Notes under the pieces: model-generated
Database searches by the model: none
The model's input: only the letters and a program-made list of their open reading frames with translations
Told to the model about the DNA's origin: nothing
Position numbers and translations under genes: made by a program
Shown: positions 17,138 through 26,108 of the stretch, piece after piece
Numbering within the stretch: position 1 is the first letter of the stretch
How the letters are laid out: each line of letters opens with the position of its first letter
DNA from: Paenibacillus selenitireducens
Lineage (GTDB): Bacteria > Bacillota > Bacilli > Paenibacillales > Paenibacillaceae
DNA: 64,000 nt
NCBI RefSeq assembly: GCF_002021565.1
Contig: NZ_MSZX01000002.1
Span: 248,027-312,026, forward strand
Direction of reading: 5' to 3'

Positions 17138-18232
17138 CTATACGGTCTGAACCGCGTTCACTATATCCAGCACCGCTTGTTCTGGCGTAAAATGCTGCAG
17201 GATATATTGTTTGGCAGCTAACCCCTTGGCTTGCGCAAGCGGGTAGTGTTCATAGACGGTACGCATGAGATGCTGCAAATCTGTGATGGATGGTTCTGCC
17301 CAGAGTTGATCACTTTGATAACCACCGTAATAAGATTGAGGCTTGACGGGACCTAGTTGGTAAGGAATGAGATAACTGTTATCTTGGGTCAAAAAATCCG
17401 TATGACCTCCCCAACCCGTTGTTATGACGGGTAGCCCGCGCCGAGCTGCTTCCAGTAGAGGATAACCTGCTCCTTCCCCGCGACTCGGTAACACAAGGGC
17501 CTGACAATTCGCATATAAAGCTTCCATCTCCGCCTCACTGCGGATGTCGAAATCGACATATACCGGAGCTTGTGGTTCCTTGACACGCAGCTTTTGTTTC
17601 ATGGATTCAATTTGTTGAAGAATCTCCGGATTTCCGACGGTTTTGATGATGAGTGCTACGTTATCAGCAGCCGAGAACGTTTCCCAGAATGCTTGAAGAA
17701 GGATGTCATAGCCTTTGCGTTCAACCCAAGAGAATACCGATAGAAAACGAAATGGTGGAAGTTGTTGTAGATATTTTGGCGCATGCGCCGCACTAGGGGC
17801 AGATTCGGGCTGGAATAAGCACGGACGGATATAGTGAAGGGGTACCCGGACGCCGGACGAACGAAATACTTCGATGTTATGGCGGCTTGGTAAGAAGACT
17901 GCATGCATCCGGTTGGCCTGTTGGACCCAACTGTCTGGAATTTTGGAGGTTTCCCAGTAGGTAAAGCCGACGGACGGATGTAGTTTTCGTCGCCATATTT
18001 CAGGGATCTGGTGGAAAATATATACTTTTCGTCCCGGAGATTTTCGCTTCGTTGTTAAATGTTGTATGACCTGCTGCTGAGCATCAGAAAGTTGAACGGC
18101 AGGGAGGTGAGGATCAAATGCATCCACTTTGACGTCTACGCCCATGGCATGCAAAGACAATACATATTGCCTCGCTGCTTTAGCATATCCGGTAAAATCG
18201 TGTACATTTCCGTACCAAATGATTTGAGTCAA
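17138..18232 (-). CDS. GT4-family glycosyltransferase
   Basis: 364 residues from TTG 18232, preceded by GAGGAGGG at 8 bp. The N-terminus IIWYGNVHDFTGYAKAAR is shared in type with the genes at 20152 and 24918, a subgroup that starts with a glycine-rich sugar/acceptor loop. The donor-site motif GEGAGYPLLEA (E-x7-E) is followed by LPVITTGWGGHTDFL. The enzyme is soluble and GT-B in form. The nucleotide-sugar is unknown. It is the last gene of the minus-strand glycosyltransferase block, but a terminator at 18291 separates it from the three genes upstream. Confidence 0.85.
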   Translation of the reverse strand: MTQIIWYGNVHDFTGYAKAARQYVLSLHAMGVDVKVDAFDPHLPAVQLSDAQQQVIQHLTTKRKSPGRKVYIFHQIPEIWRRKLHPSVGFTYWETSKIPDSWVQQANRMHAVFLPSRHNIEVFRSSGVRVPLHYIRPCLFQPESAPSAAHAPKYLQQLPPFRFLSVFSWVERKGYDILLQAFWETFSAADNVALIIKTVGNPEILQQIESMKQKLRVKEPQAPVYVDFDIRSEAEMEALYANCQALVLPSRGEGAGYPLLEAARRGLPVITTGWGGHTDFLTQDNSYLIPYQLGPVKPQSYYGGYQSDQLWAEPSITDLQHLMRTVYEHYPLAQAKGLAAKQYILQHFTPEQAVLDIVNAVQTV

Positions 18233-18290
18233 GATGTATCCCTCCTCTCATCCAATGTATTAGGCAGAAGAGAGAATTAGAAGAAACCAC

Positions 18291-18328
18291 AAAAAAACTC
18301 GCCATCAACTTATTCAAGATGAGCGAGC
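18291..18328 (-). terminator. Rho-independent terminator for the 18350-21264 operon (minus strand)
   Basis: On the minus strand CTCGCTCATC pairs with GATGGCGAG around an 11-base loop and is followed by seven T. It lies about 20 bp after the stop of the 18350 gene. Confidence 0.8.
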
Positions 18329-18349
18329 TTTCAGAGGGATCTGTTCAGT

Positions 18350-19375
18350 TTACGCTCCGAATTGGTGAAGCGTATGTTGTAATCGGATCATGACTTCAGT
18401 CCAATTGTACGATTGGGCTGTATCCCGTCCATTTTTGGCAATATATTCAGCAAATTCCCGATCCCTGAGTACATGAATGATACCCTGGGCCACGGCTTCA
18501 ACATCGCCTTTCTCCACAAGTACGCAATTCCACCCGTCTTTACAGAACTCTTCGTTTCCTTCTGCCTTGGTGGTGACGACCGGAGCTCCGCAGGCCATAG
18601 CTTCCAGAATCGGAAGGCCAAACCCTTCGTGATAGGATGTTTGAACGAACACACCGCAATTGGCATAGAGATAGGCAACGCCTCTGTCATCCTGATGTGC
18701 GAAATGCAGATTCGGTATTCCAGGAAGATGGGGTCTCTCCATGCCAAAAGTTACGATAGAGGATTGAGGGACATGGCGGCGAACAGCATTCATGGCTTGG
18801 ACCGTAACTTGAAAGCCTTTCAAATGTTGGCTTCTTCGACTGCATGCAAGTACGCGGTACGGATCGTAATCATGTGTTCGATTAGGCTTGTAGATATCTG
18901 AATCAACGGCAATGGATATATTGGTTGCTTGTTTTTGAAATCGCTCGAGCAGTTGGTTTGTTGTCCAGTCCGCAATCGTCAATAGGTTAGCCGGTAGCTG
19001 GTACGTATGTCTGACTCTTGCTTGCATTTCCGGTGAAGTTGGATAATAGCTTTCTTCGATGTCTTGCACGAGATAGAACGGAACGCCCTGACCGCCTTGT
19101 TTCGGATCACAACTTAAATGGACAACAGGCAGTGTTTTCCACCAGGTCGCAATTTTTATCGCATTCATTTGTTTTAATTCTTGCAGCATTGCTGGGTAGT
19201 TCGGAAAACTCCGAATCGGAAATTTCAATGGAAACCAAGTTGGATGCCCGTCGAGTGCGAATACCTGCACTTTCATACCCGCTTCATGCAGTCGGTTGGC
19301 CTGCTCCAGCACATTTTTAATACCGCCCGCAAGTCCCACAAGCTCTAATACATACACAACTTCAAGATAATTCAT
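18350..19375 (-). CDS. GT4-family glycosyltransferase
   Basis: 341 residues; ATG 19375, three bases after the stop of the upstream GT2 gene, so translation is coupled. N-terminal half ELVGLAGGIKNVLEQANRLHEAG (Gly-rich loop of GT-B enzymes), C-terminal donor motif HEGFGLPILEAMACGAPVV with E-x7-E and NEEFC. It is similar to rhamnosyl- and mannosyl-type GT4 proteins found with GT2 partners, but specificity is not readable. Member of a three-gene operon 20152-19379-18350. Confidence 0.85.
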   Translation of the reverse strand: MNYLEVVYVLELVGLAGGIKNVLEQANRLHEAGMKVQVFALDGHPTWFPLKFPIRSFPNYPAMLQELKQMNAIKIATWWKTLPVVHLSCDPKQGGQGVPFYLVQDIEESYYPTSPEMQARVRHTYQLPANLLTIADWTTNQLLERFQKQATNISIAVDSDIYKPNRTHDYDPYRVLACSRRSQHLKGFQVTVQAMNAVRRHVPQSSIVTFGMERPHLPGIPNLHFAHQDDRGVAYLYANCGVFVQTSYHEGFGLPILEAMACGAPVVTTKAEGNEEFCKDGWNCVLVEKGDVEAVAQGIIHVLRDREFAEYIAKNGRDTAQSYNWTEVMIRLQHTLHQFGA

Positions 19376-19378
19376 TGT

Positions 19379-20134
19379 CTAGAACCGAACCCCCATCCAT
19401 TTTGACCAGAAGGTCATTTTTGCTTCCATTTCTTTTTTCCTCCAGAACGGATTCTTATTCGCTGGCGTTGTACCGCGGGTCTGCCCTTCCAAGTGTATGG
19501 CACTGGCAGCGCCGCAATAAATGATTCTCCATCCCTTCTGCTTTGCACGGTAACATAAATCAATATCTTCATAAGCGATATGATACGCTTCGGATAGCAG
19601 ACCGACGTCCTGGAACAAGTCTTTACGGATTAGCAATAGGGCACCGGTGACAGCATTGACGTCTTCCACGATGAGCGCAGGAGGGTGATTGGCAGGAAGG
19701 AAGCGATAGCGGTGATCGAAATTACCCCTGCCTGAATAGAAGACACCTCCATGTTGAATTGTCTGATTCGAATAGAGAAGCCTGGCTCCTACAATTGCAA
19801 TATTTGGCGCTTGTTGGATGGACTGCATCATATGCCCTAACCAACCCGGCTCATGAAACACGATATCATTATTTACGAGTAGAATGTAGGCTCCTTGTGC
19901 TTCACGTATGCCTGCATTGACAGTCGCACTGAATCCGCTATTTGAAGGTTTTAGAATGCATCTCACAGAAATGCTGTTAGCCCACTCTAGCAGTGGCTGT
20001 TGAATATGTGGGGGACTCCCGTCATCTACGATAATGATCTCATAGGGAATTTCTGATACGGTTTGAATGAAGCTATGAATACACTGTTTCACCAAGTCAA
20101 TTTGGTTAACAGTTGGAATAATGACGCTAATCAT
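19379..20134 (-). CDS. GT2-family glycosyltransferase
   Basis: 251 residues. VSVIIPTVNQ-type start (ISVIIPTVNQIDLVKQCIHSF), VDDGSPP near residue 38, the metal site LLVNNDIVF near 96, and the GT2 acceptor block YEDIDLCYRAKQKGWRI near 195. The C-terminus HLEGQTRGTTPANKNPFW is typical of rhamnosyl-type GT2 proteins that carry an added basic tail. No membrane segment. It lies between two GT4 genes (gaps of 17 and 3 bp) in one minus-strand operon. Confidence 0.87.
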   Translation of the reverse strand: MISVIIPTVNQIDLVKQCIHSFIQTVSEIPYEIIIVDDGSPPHIQQPLLEWANSISVRCILKPSNSGFSATVNAGIREAQGAYILLVNNDIVFHEPGWLGHMMQSIQQAPNIAIVGARLLYSNQTIQHGGVFYSGRGNFDHRYRFLPANHPPALIVEDVNAVTGALLLIRKDLFQDVGLLSEAYHIAYEDIDLCYRAKQKGWRIIYCGAASAIHLEGQTRGTTPANKNPFWRKKEMEAKMTFWSKWMGVRF

Positions 20135-20151
20135 CTGCAGAACTCCTTCAC

Positions 20152-21264
20152 TTATCGCCTTGAAATCTCATGCAGTCGTTGCAGCATTCTTGCAGCACTA
20201 TGTTTCCACGTATAACGTTCTGTGACGACTTGAGCGCCAAGTCGAGCCTTGATTGATGCTTCGTTAGGATGGGTATAGACATGCCGCATGAGCTGTTTGA
20301 GATGATTTTTACTTGGGACGGCCCATAGTAAGCGAGGATTGCTAGAATTCAAAGCGACGAATCCTTGGACGGCAATTAAATAACCATTCGTATCATTCAA
20401 GAAATCAAGATGGGCTGACCAATTCGTCGTAATGACAGGCAGTCCCGTGGCCATGGCCTCCATGACGGTTAAGTTCCATCCTTCACCACGCGTGGGAAGT
20501 ACGTAACAATTTGCGCTTTGATAGAGAGCAGCGAGCTGCTCTTCTGTCCAACTTCCGATGGAGGAGAGCAAGATGACAGAAGAACGGTCTCGATGTCCGC
20601 TTTTCATCGCAATGTTGTCGATATAGACTTGCTGCCTCGCGATTTCTTCTACTGAAGATGCACGTGTCTTGATGATCAGGCAGACATCTTCTAAGGAAGC
20701 AAATTCTTCAAGAAATGCGGAGACCAGTGTATCGATTCCTTTGCGTTCGTCAAAGGAACAGACGCTTAAGAAGGTATAACGACGCTGTCCCGGTATCGAT
20801 AAGGGAGCTAATTCAGCGTGAAACATTTGGGTATCCACGCCGTATGGCATCACTCGTATTTTGTATGGTGCAACCCCGCTTTTGATGAACGTGAGGCGGT
20901 TAAACTCGGATGGAACCCATATTTCATCCATGAGATTGCAGCGTTTGGACCACGTAAATGGTAGGCGGCTGCATTCGAACATTGTCATGCCGATACAATA
21001 GGATGGATCACTTTTCGTAAAATAGGCTGCAGGATAATGAAAGAACGTAAGATAACGATCAGGAAGCGGCGTGTGTACGAGCGAGTTAAGAAGCGATTCC
21101 TGTTGCATGCTAAGCGGAACTCGGACATCTTCATGATGAATCGGTGTATAACGAATTCGAACACCCTGCTGAATCCATTCTGATACGATATGACGGTTTG
21201 CTTTCGCATACCCCGTGGGCTCAAACATCGTTCCAATATTATTTAAGAAAAGGTCATTGTCCAC
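20152..21264 (-). CDS. GT4-family glycosyltransferase
   Basis: 370 residues from GTG 21264 with GGGGAG 8 bp upstream. Starts with FLNNIGTMFEPTGYAKANRHI, the same loop type as the genes at 17138 and 24918. The middle segment SVCSFDERKGIDTLVSAF is the start of the second Rossmann half, and GEGWNLTVMEAMATGLPVI carries E-x7-E. First gene of the operon 21264-18350. The three related GT4 enzymes probably extend the same glycan with like donors; that is inferred from similarity. Confidence 0.85.
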   Translation of the reverse strand: MDNDLFLNNIGTMFEPTGYAKANRHIVSEWIQQGVRIRYTPIHHEDVRVPLSMQQESLLNSLVHTPLPDRYLTFFHYPAAYFTKSDPSYCIGMTMFECSRLPFTWSKRCNLMDEIWVPSEFNRLTFIKSGVAPYKIRVMPYGVDTQMFHAELAPLSIPGQRRYTFLSVCSFDERKGIDTLVSAFLEEFASLEDVCLIIKTRASSVEEIARQQVYIDNIAMKSGHRDRSSVILLSSIGSWTEEQLAALYQSANCYVLPTRGEGWNLTVMEAMATGLPVITTNWSAHLDFLNDTNGYLIAVQGFVALNSSNPRLLWAVPSKNHLKQLMRHVYTHPNEASIKARLGAQVVTERYTWKHSAARMLQRLHEISRR

Positions 21265-21392
21265 CCTACATACTCCCCGCCATCAGATATGCTTTCCTTG
21301 AATTACCTTGATGTTATTTACATATGACATCACGGGATAAAAGGACACGGCACTTCTGTCTAATATCTTTCTTCAATAGGAATACACGCCCT

Positions 21393-21422
21393 CACCTTCA
21401 TCAACCAACGCAACATAACCTA
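21393..21422 (+). promoter_or_regulatory. Putative sigma-K promoter for the basic CsxC-like gene
   Basis: CACC (21393-21396), a 17-bp spacer, then CATAACCTA (21414-21422), an exact CATAnnnTA. It ends 12 bp before ATG 21434, or 51 bp before the alternative TTG start, which favours the later start. Confidence 0.5.
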
Positions 21423-21472
21423 TTAGTAAACATATGCCGCGTATAACTATACCTAGAGAGAAGGGATCGGGA

Positions 21473-22732
21473 TTGCTCATCTATTGTATGGAAATTAAGA
21501 GCCAGAGGGAGAAGAACATCATCAGCCCCTGGTTCAGTAGGAAGAAATCAACGCTATGGAAGAAAATGAGATCAAAATCATTTCGAGTAACCGTGTATAA
21601 AGTAAGCATTATCCCCGGAAGGAAGCAAACCCAAAAGCGTGGGGTTGTTATTGCAAGAAAAGTGAAAAAAAGTAGTAAAAAGCTTGTTAAAAGGAAAAAT
21701 GCAGTCGTTACGTATCCAACGAAAAAACAGAAGAAATATAAGAAGGCTGCGATTAGAAGAAAATATATATCCTTTTCTAAAAAAACAAAGAAGAAACGAT
21801 ATATATCGAGAAAGAAAAGAAAAAGACGTATACCTATAAATCGGATATTCGTGCAAGATTCGTTCTCCAATTCACCACCAATTAAACCTAGTGGATCGGA
21901 TCGTCTACTTCCTTTATCTAGAAACGAGGTAAATCAACCTATTGAACTTATAGAGGCTCCGCTCCAATCACCTGAGGAAGAAGCTGGGATATCGCCACCT
22001 ACCTCACCTTCCATGATAAATACCCTTGTGACACCTCAAGATGCTCCTGAACTTTCCAAGCTTTCTACACTTGAACCAAGAATTATTTATTCTAGGAGTA
22101 TTACACCTCCTGTCGTGTATATTCAAGCTCCCAAAATTCTTGCAAGAATCCAAGTTCCTGTCAACATTTCTACGGAGATAACCTTGGATCGACCTGCATC
22201 AGAATTGAAGCGAAAGTCCGATCGCGTGTTGTTGCAAGAGTGTCAACTCGTAGCCATTCATGCACATCATTTCAAAATAAAGGAAGGGAAATTATTTATT
22301 GAGGGAGTCATTGAGACGAATATGGAATTTGCAGCTGTAGAGAACACTTCATGTACGGAGAGTTACGGAGATATATGTCATACAACGGCACAAGTTCCGT
22401 TCAAATCTTGCACGCATATTACCTTTGCAGAAGGCAATGAACCGAATCTTGCACAACAACAGGAGCAAAGTACATTTCTATTTACCAAGCCCAAACATCA
22501 TGGAACGATGCCAAGTCTTCGTCAGTTCTCGAATCAATCCGTCTATCAACATGAGCCTTATTGCGAACTCGTAAGTTATAGCATGGATGAGGTCGTAGAA
22601 GAAAAAGGCACGGGCATGAAGCATGAAGGTTCCTGTCACGAGAAGACGTTCAATATCTTATCCAAACAAATTGTTCTACATCTAATGATTGAAGTGCTGC
22701 AGGTGCAGCAAATTCCATTGCAGCAACACTAA
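21473..22732 (+). CDS. CsxC/BC_2427-like spore-surface protein with Lys/Arg-rich N-terminal half
   Basis: 419 residues from TTG 21473, which has AGAAGGG 7 bp upstream; ATG 21434 in the same frame would add 13 residues but has no ribosome site and lies too close to the putative promoter. The first ~125 residues are exceptionally basic (runs such as KKQKKYKKAAIRRKY and SRKKRKRRIP). A Pro/Ser-rich linker follows, and then a C-terminal domain (last ~190 residues) homologous to the next gene: LDRPASELKRKSDRVLLQECQ and a final HLMIEVLQVQQIP. That domain resembles cysteine-bearing exosporium proteins annotated CsxC or BC_2427. Probably a structural protein of the spore envelope whose basic arm binds polymer or a kinase-modified coat; the latter is inference. 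Confidence 0.65.
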   Translation: MLIYCMEIKSQREKNIISPWFSRKKSTLWKKMRSKSFRVTVYKVSIIPGRKQTQKRGVVIARKVKKSSKKLVKRKNAVVTYPTKKQKKYKKAAIRRKYISFSKKTKKKRYISRKKRKRRIPINRIFVQDSFSNSPPIKPSGSDRLLPLSRNEVNQPIELIEAPLQSPEEEAGISPPTSPSMINTLVTPQDAPELSKLSTLEPRIIYSRSITPPVVYIQAPKILARIQVPVNISTEITLDRPASELKRKSDRVLLQECQLVAIHAHHFKIKEGKLFIEGVIETNMEFAAVENTSCTESYGDICHTTAQVPFKSCTHITFAEGNEPNLAQQQEQSTFLFTKPKHHGTMPSLRQFSNQSVYQHEPYCELVSYSMDEVVEEKGTGMKHEGSCHEKTFNILSKQIVLHLMIEVLQVQQIPLQQH

Positions 22733-22904
22733 CTCTATAAAAAATGGGGAAGTTCATCAGGACAAAGCGCGGATGCATAATCTTCTGGACCTTAATATTA
22801 ATAGTATAAAGACATGAAGGGAGGGATGCAGTAAGCACCTGACATCTAGATTTTGATGTTACCCTATCATGTATAAAGCTATTATTTCGAGGAGGTTTAA
22901 TTGA

Positions 22905-23714
22905 ATGTATAACGAGAGTAAAGGTTCCGAAAACAAGTCTCTTCCGAAACCACAGAATTTTGACTGTCATGTAAAAAGTGAAACATTATCGGAAAGCTCC
23001 AATGTTGACAGAACACCAAGAAACACAATCAAAGTCCCTGTTGTATTGTCTGAACCCGAAGTGCAAATTTGTGTAGAGAGCACGATTTGGTTAGATAAGC
23101 CAGCACTTGAAATCAAACGTGTATTGAAAGATGTATTCATCGATCAATGCCGGTTGATCGCAACAGATATCGACCATGAAACAAATACAGTGAACAGAGG
23201 TAAACTATTCTTGTTCGGTCATATTCGTAAGAACATTGAATATGCTGCTCTAGACCATGAAAAACATGATGGTAAACATGACTGCAAACATGATGACAGA
23301 CATGAAGGCACCTGTGTACATGGAAATATCCGTCACAACACTGTTTGCGTAGATTTCGAAGCCTGTACGCCAATTGACTTTACTTGCTCTTCTTTCAAAC
23401 CTGACCTTGCGCCAGTAGCCAAAAAATCGTTTGAATTCTTGGATAAAGACGGTCATAGCCCGAACTTAGCCATCAAACAATTCCATAATGAAGTTTTCTA
23501 TAATGAACTTCCTTATTGCGAACTCGTACATGCACGTTTTGACGAAATTGACTTCGGATTCAAGAAACACCATGATCATCATGGAGAACATGGCCATGAA
23601 GAGCGGAAAGAAAACGAATGCGATTTGGATAAAACATTCCAAAAAGTCAAAGAAAAAATCGTACTTCACGTTACAGTGAAATTGCTTCAAATCCAACAAG
23701 TACGCATTGGCTAA
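22905..23714 (+). CDS. CsxC/BC_2427-like spore-surface protein, His-rich
   Basis: 269 residues, ATG 22905 behind CGAGGAGG. The domain order matches the C-terminal half of the preceding protein: KVPVVLSEPEVQICVESTIWLD, LEIKRVLKDVFIDQCRL, LPYCELV and ending VKLLQIQQVRIG. Two insertions are packed with His, Asp, Glu and Lys (KHDGKHDCKHDDRHEG near residue 120 and KKHHDHHGEHGHEE near 220), which could bind metal. The family is known from exosporium proteins of Clostridium and Bacillus. The pair is a duplication, one copy gaining a basic arm, the other His-rich loops. A strong terminator follows. Confidence 0.68.
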   Translation: MYNESKGSENKSLPKPQNFDCHVKSETLSESSNVDRTPRNTIKVPVVLSEPEVQICVESTIWLDKPALEIKRVLKDVFIDQCRLIATDIDHETNTVNRGKLFLFGHIRKNIEYAALDHEKHDGKHDCKHDDRHEGTCVHGNIRHNTVCVDFEACTPIDFTCSSFKPDLAPVAKKSFEFLDKDGHSPNLAIKQFHNEVFYNELPYCELVHARFDEIDFGFKKHHDHHGEHGHEERKENECDLDKTFQKVKEKIVLHVTVKLLQIQQVRIG

Positions 23715-23731
23715 TCATTTGTAGAACGGAA

Positions 23732-23774
23732 AGACGGGATGACGAGTTGATCGTTGTCTCGTCTTTTTTGTTGG
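23732..23774 (+). terminator. Rho-independent terminator after the CsxC-like pair
   Basis: AGACGGGATGACGA pairs with TCGTTGTCTCGTCT (two mismatches) and is followed by TTTTTTG. Confidence 0.78.
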
Positions 23775-23792
23775 GGACGGAATAGACGTCTA

Positions 23793-23822
23793 TACCCCAT
23801 CCCTATGAACGCGCATATACTA
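23793..23822 (+). promoter_or_regulatory. Putative sigma-K promoter for the 23877 operon
   Basis: TACC (23793-23796), a 17-bp spacer, then CATATACTA (23814-23822), an exact CATAnnnTA with the same geometry as the element at 21393. It ends about 55 bp before the predicted start codon. Confidence 0.5.
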
Positions 23823-23876
23823 TTTCATTGATGGTTTTGAAGGGTGAAACGCCTTAACTAAGGGGAGGGATCTCAC

Positions 23877-24911
23877 ATCAAAACGGCTGTCTTTTCCGTT
23901 GCTCAGAAGCTGCAATGGCCTAATATATCTTTATCATTGAATCTAATCCGCGCATACCATCCAGATTGGGATTATTATGTTTTATTTGCGGAATCGCAAG
24001 AAATTGGCATCCCCACCCATGACTTGGATGGAAACATTGTAATTCGCCCTTTTACTCCATTGGATGTAGTCGCCAAGACACCGACACGTAAGGACGACAC
24101 CTATGGAATACCTGAAATGTTTCATTGGTTGCAGGTACAGGAGCAGTATACGAACGTCATCTATTTGGATGTAGAAAGTTACGTATGCGATCCATTAACA
24201 GAAGTAACGGAAGCATTGCAACAGGGGATGAACATGGTTGTCGTTTCGAACCCCAAGCGACCCTATTGCATCTTGATGCTGGCACTATCCAACCAGATCA
24301 ATGTAGGTGTACACCTACAGAAGTGGAGAAGCGAAGGGATTCAGGAGTTCATCCGCAGTGTTTCGAACAAGCTGGAAATTCAGCAGCCGAGATATCAATT
24401 CAATTTAGGTGATGATGATGGGTCAGGGCTCGAATATATTACTGGACAAATTTTTATCGGAAGTGTGCGTCTGGCGCTGTTTCATACCCAGTGGATTCGA
24501 GATCGTCTCTTAGAGACCGATTTATCCCAGAATAATTATCAGCATTTGATTTATGCCCGAAAATATGAAATGTTTCTCAACCAAGTTTGTCTTGATATTC
24601 ATAAGTATAGAGGTATTGGCGGTGAAAACCCTTTGTTGCATAGTCCGATATTTCTATCCAAACAAGCACGATTTGCAGATGGACCATCGAATCAGCCGCT
24701 CATTACGCCTATTATGGCTATGATTTGGGAGATGAGGAGTGATTTACAGGCTGCCTTTCGAGATCCATGGGGCTATCATCGTAAAATATTCTGTCAATGG
24801 TTTGTTATTTATGCACCGCATGAATACCAATTTACAGCGGATTATATTCAACCTGTCCAATCCTCACTGCCTCAGTTGAGATTTTGGAACATGGGGCAGA
24901 AGGGAAGATAA
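23877..24911 (+). CDS. Glycosyltransferase-like protein (GT-A/GT8-like) with apparent ATC start codon
   Basis: About 344 residues if read from 23877. A strong ribosome site (GGGGAGGG, 23862-23869) stands 7 bp before ATC AAA ACG, and the peptide then reads MKTAVFSVAQKLQWPNISLS into the conserved region HPDWDYYVLFAESQEIG. There is no ATG, GTG or TTG until TTG 23937, which would remove the first beta strand and has no ribosome site. The middle segment VIYLDVESYVCDPL is a DxD-like metal site of GT-A enzymes. The protein therefore probably transfers a sugar using a metal-bound nucleotide sugar. It is followed 6 bp later by a GT4 gene. The ATC start could also reflect a mutation or error of ATG. 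Confidence 0.7.
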   Translation: MKTAVFSVAQKLQWPNISLSLNLIRAYHPDWDYYVLFAESQEIGIPTHDLDGNIVIRPFTPLDVVAKTPTRKDDTYGIPEMFHWLQVQEQYTNVIYLDVESYVCDPLTEVTEALQQGMNMVVVSNPKRPYCILMLALSNQINVGVHLQKWRSEGIQEFIRSVSNKLEIQQPRYQFNLGDDDGSGLEYITGQIFIGSVRLALFHTQWIRDRLLETDLSQNNYQHLIYARKYEMFLNQVCLDIHKYRGIGGENPLLHSPIFLSKQARFADGPSNQPLITPIMAMIWEMRSDLQAAFRDPWGYHRKIFCQWFVIYAPHEYQFTADYIQPVQSSLPQLRFWNMGQKGR

Positions 24912-24917
24912 CCTACG

Positions 24918-26051
24918 ATGAATTTCTCTGGGATCTATTGGATGGGTCCGGTATTTGATATGAGCGGATACGGGAACGTGTCTCGAAATTATATTAAGGC
25001 AGTGAAGTCGGCAGGCATTCCCGTGTTTATTCATCCCACCGGAGAGTATCACGCTCAAATCGATCATGGAACAAGACAATGGTTGCAGCAAGCATCAACC
25101 TCTGCGATTGGTGATCGGGTCATCTTTATTCGGCACGGACTCCCAGAAATATTTGATCAACATTTTGATATTCCAAATGTCGTGAAAAACGTAGGTGTCA
25201 CATTATTCGAAACAGATCGGATTCCGACAAGTTGGGTAGCTCTCTGCAATCAAATGGATGAGATATGGGTACCCAGTCAATTCAATTACAAGACATTTTC
25301 CCAAAGCGGGGTATTGCCTAATAAATTGAAGGTTGTTCCCTATGGAATTGATGTTTCCGTATATAATCCTGAACGACCGTATTACAAGTATAAGGCAGAG
25401 GGTCTCACGCAATCGTTTCTTTTTACGTATGTATTCGGATTTGATTTTCGAAAAGGATATGATCTGTTGATTCAAGCGTTCTGCGAAGAGTTTGCAGTCA
25501 ATGAACCTGTGGGACTTATCTTAAAAGTCTATATTCACAGCGGACATTCAACCGAATATGTGATGGGAGAAATCGCTTCATGCATTCCTCCCGAACGATT
25601 CCAAAAGCAGGTTTTTGTTGTGTTGGAGTCACACACCCATGATCAATTAATTAGCTTGTATCGCAGCACAGATGTATATATATCGATGGATCGTGCAAGC
25701 GGCTGGGGAATGCCGGTCATGGAAGCGATGGCCTTAGGTGTACCAACTATAGCTATACGCTCCGGAGGCGCTGCTGAATTTATGAATGACAGCAACAGCT
25801 TTCTCATCGAACCGGAGGATCGGCTCATCCCCGTCTCTGAAAAGCTTCAATTATCGAGGCCGGCATATTATCAGGGACATCATTGGATTGATGTGAAAGT
25901 CAGCAACGTCAGGAACGTCATGAGAGAAGCCTATGGCAATCCTATGAAAAGAGAAAAAGTCGCTAGGCAAGCGGCCTACGACATGCATACGAAATATTCG
26001 CCCCAAAGAATAGGTACGATAATAAAGAGTTTACTCCTATCTACCGATTAA
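24918..26051 (+). CDS. GT4-family glycosyltransferase with altered donor-site motif
   Basis: 377 residues. IYWMGPVFDMSGYGNVSRNYI is the same N-terminal loop as in the genes at 17138 and 20152. In the donor-site motif the first Glu of E-x7-E is replaced (ASGWGMPVMEAMALGVPTI), unlike the other GT4 proteins here; the second Glu is kept. Some retaining GT-B enzymes tolerate this, so activity cannot be excluded. The conserved RKGYDLLIQAF opens the second half. Lies in one operon with the ATC-start gene before it. Confidence 0.83.
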   Translation: MNFSGIYWMGPVFDMSGYGNVSRNYIKAVKSAGIPVFIHPTGEYHAQIDHGTRQWLQQASTSAIGDRVIFIRHGLPEIFDQHFDIPNVVKNVGVTLFETDRIPTSWVALCNQMDEIWVPSQFNYKTFSQSGVLPNKLKVVPYGIDVSVYNPERPYYKYKAEGLTQSFLFTYVFGFDFRKGYDLLIQAFCEEFAVNEPVGLILKVYIHSGHSTEYVMGEIASCIPPERFQKQVFVVLESHTHDQLISLYRSTDVYISMDRASGWGMPVMEAMALGVPTIAIRSGGAAEFMNDSNSFLIEPEDRLIPVSEKLQLSRPAYYQGHHWIDVKVSNVRNVMREAYGNPMKREKVARQAAYDMHTKYSPQRIGTIIKSLLLSTD

Positions 26052-26074
26052 ATGGGGTTGCATACCATTCTTGA

Positions 26075-26091
26075 TGGGGTTTGCCGCCCCA
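26075..26091 (+). terminator. Possible short terminator
   Basis: A 5-bp stem TGGGG/CCCCA with loop TTTGCCG is followed by ATTCTTTTG. It is weak, but it lies 23 bp after the GT4 stop and before the next promoter. Confidence 0.35.
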
Positions 26092-26108
26092 ATTCTTTTG
26101 ATGCAAGT

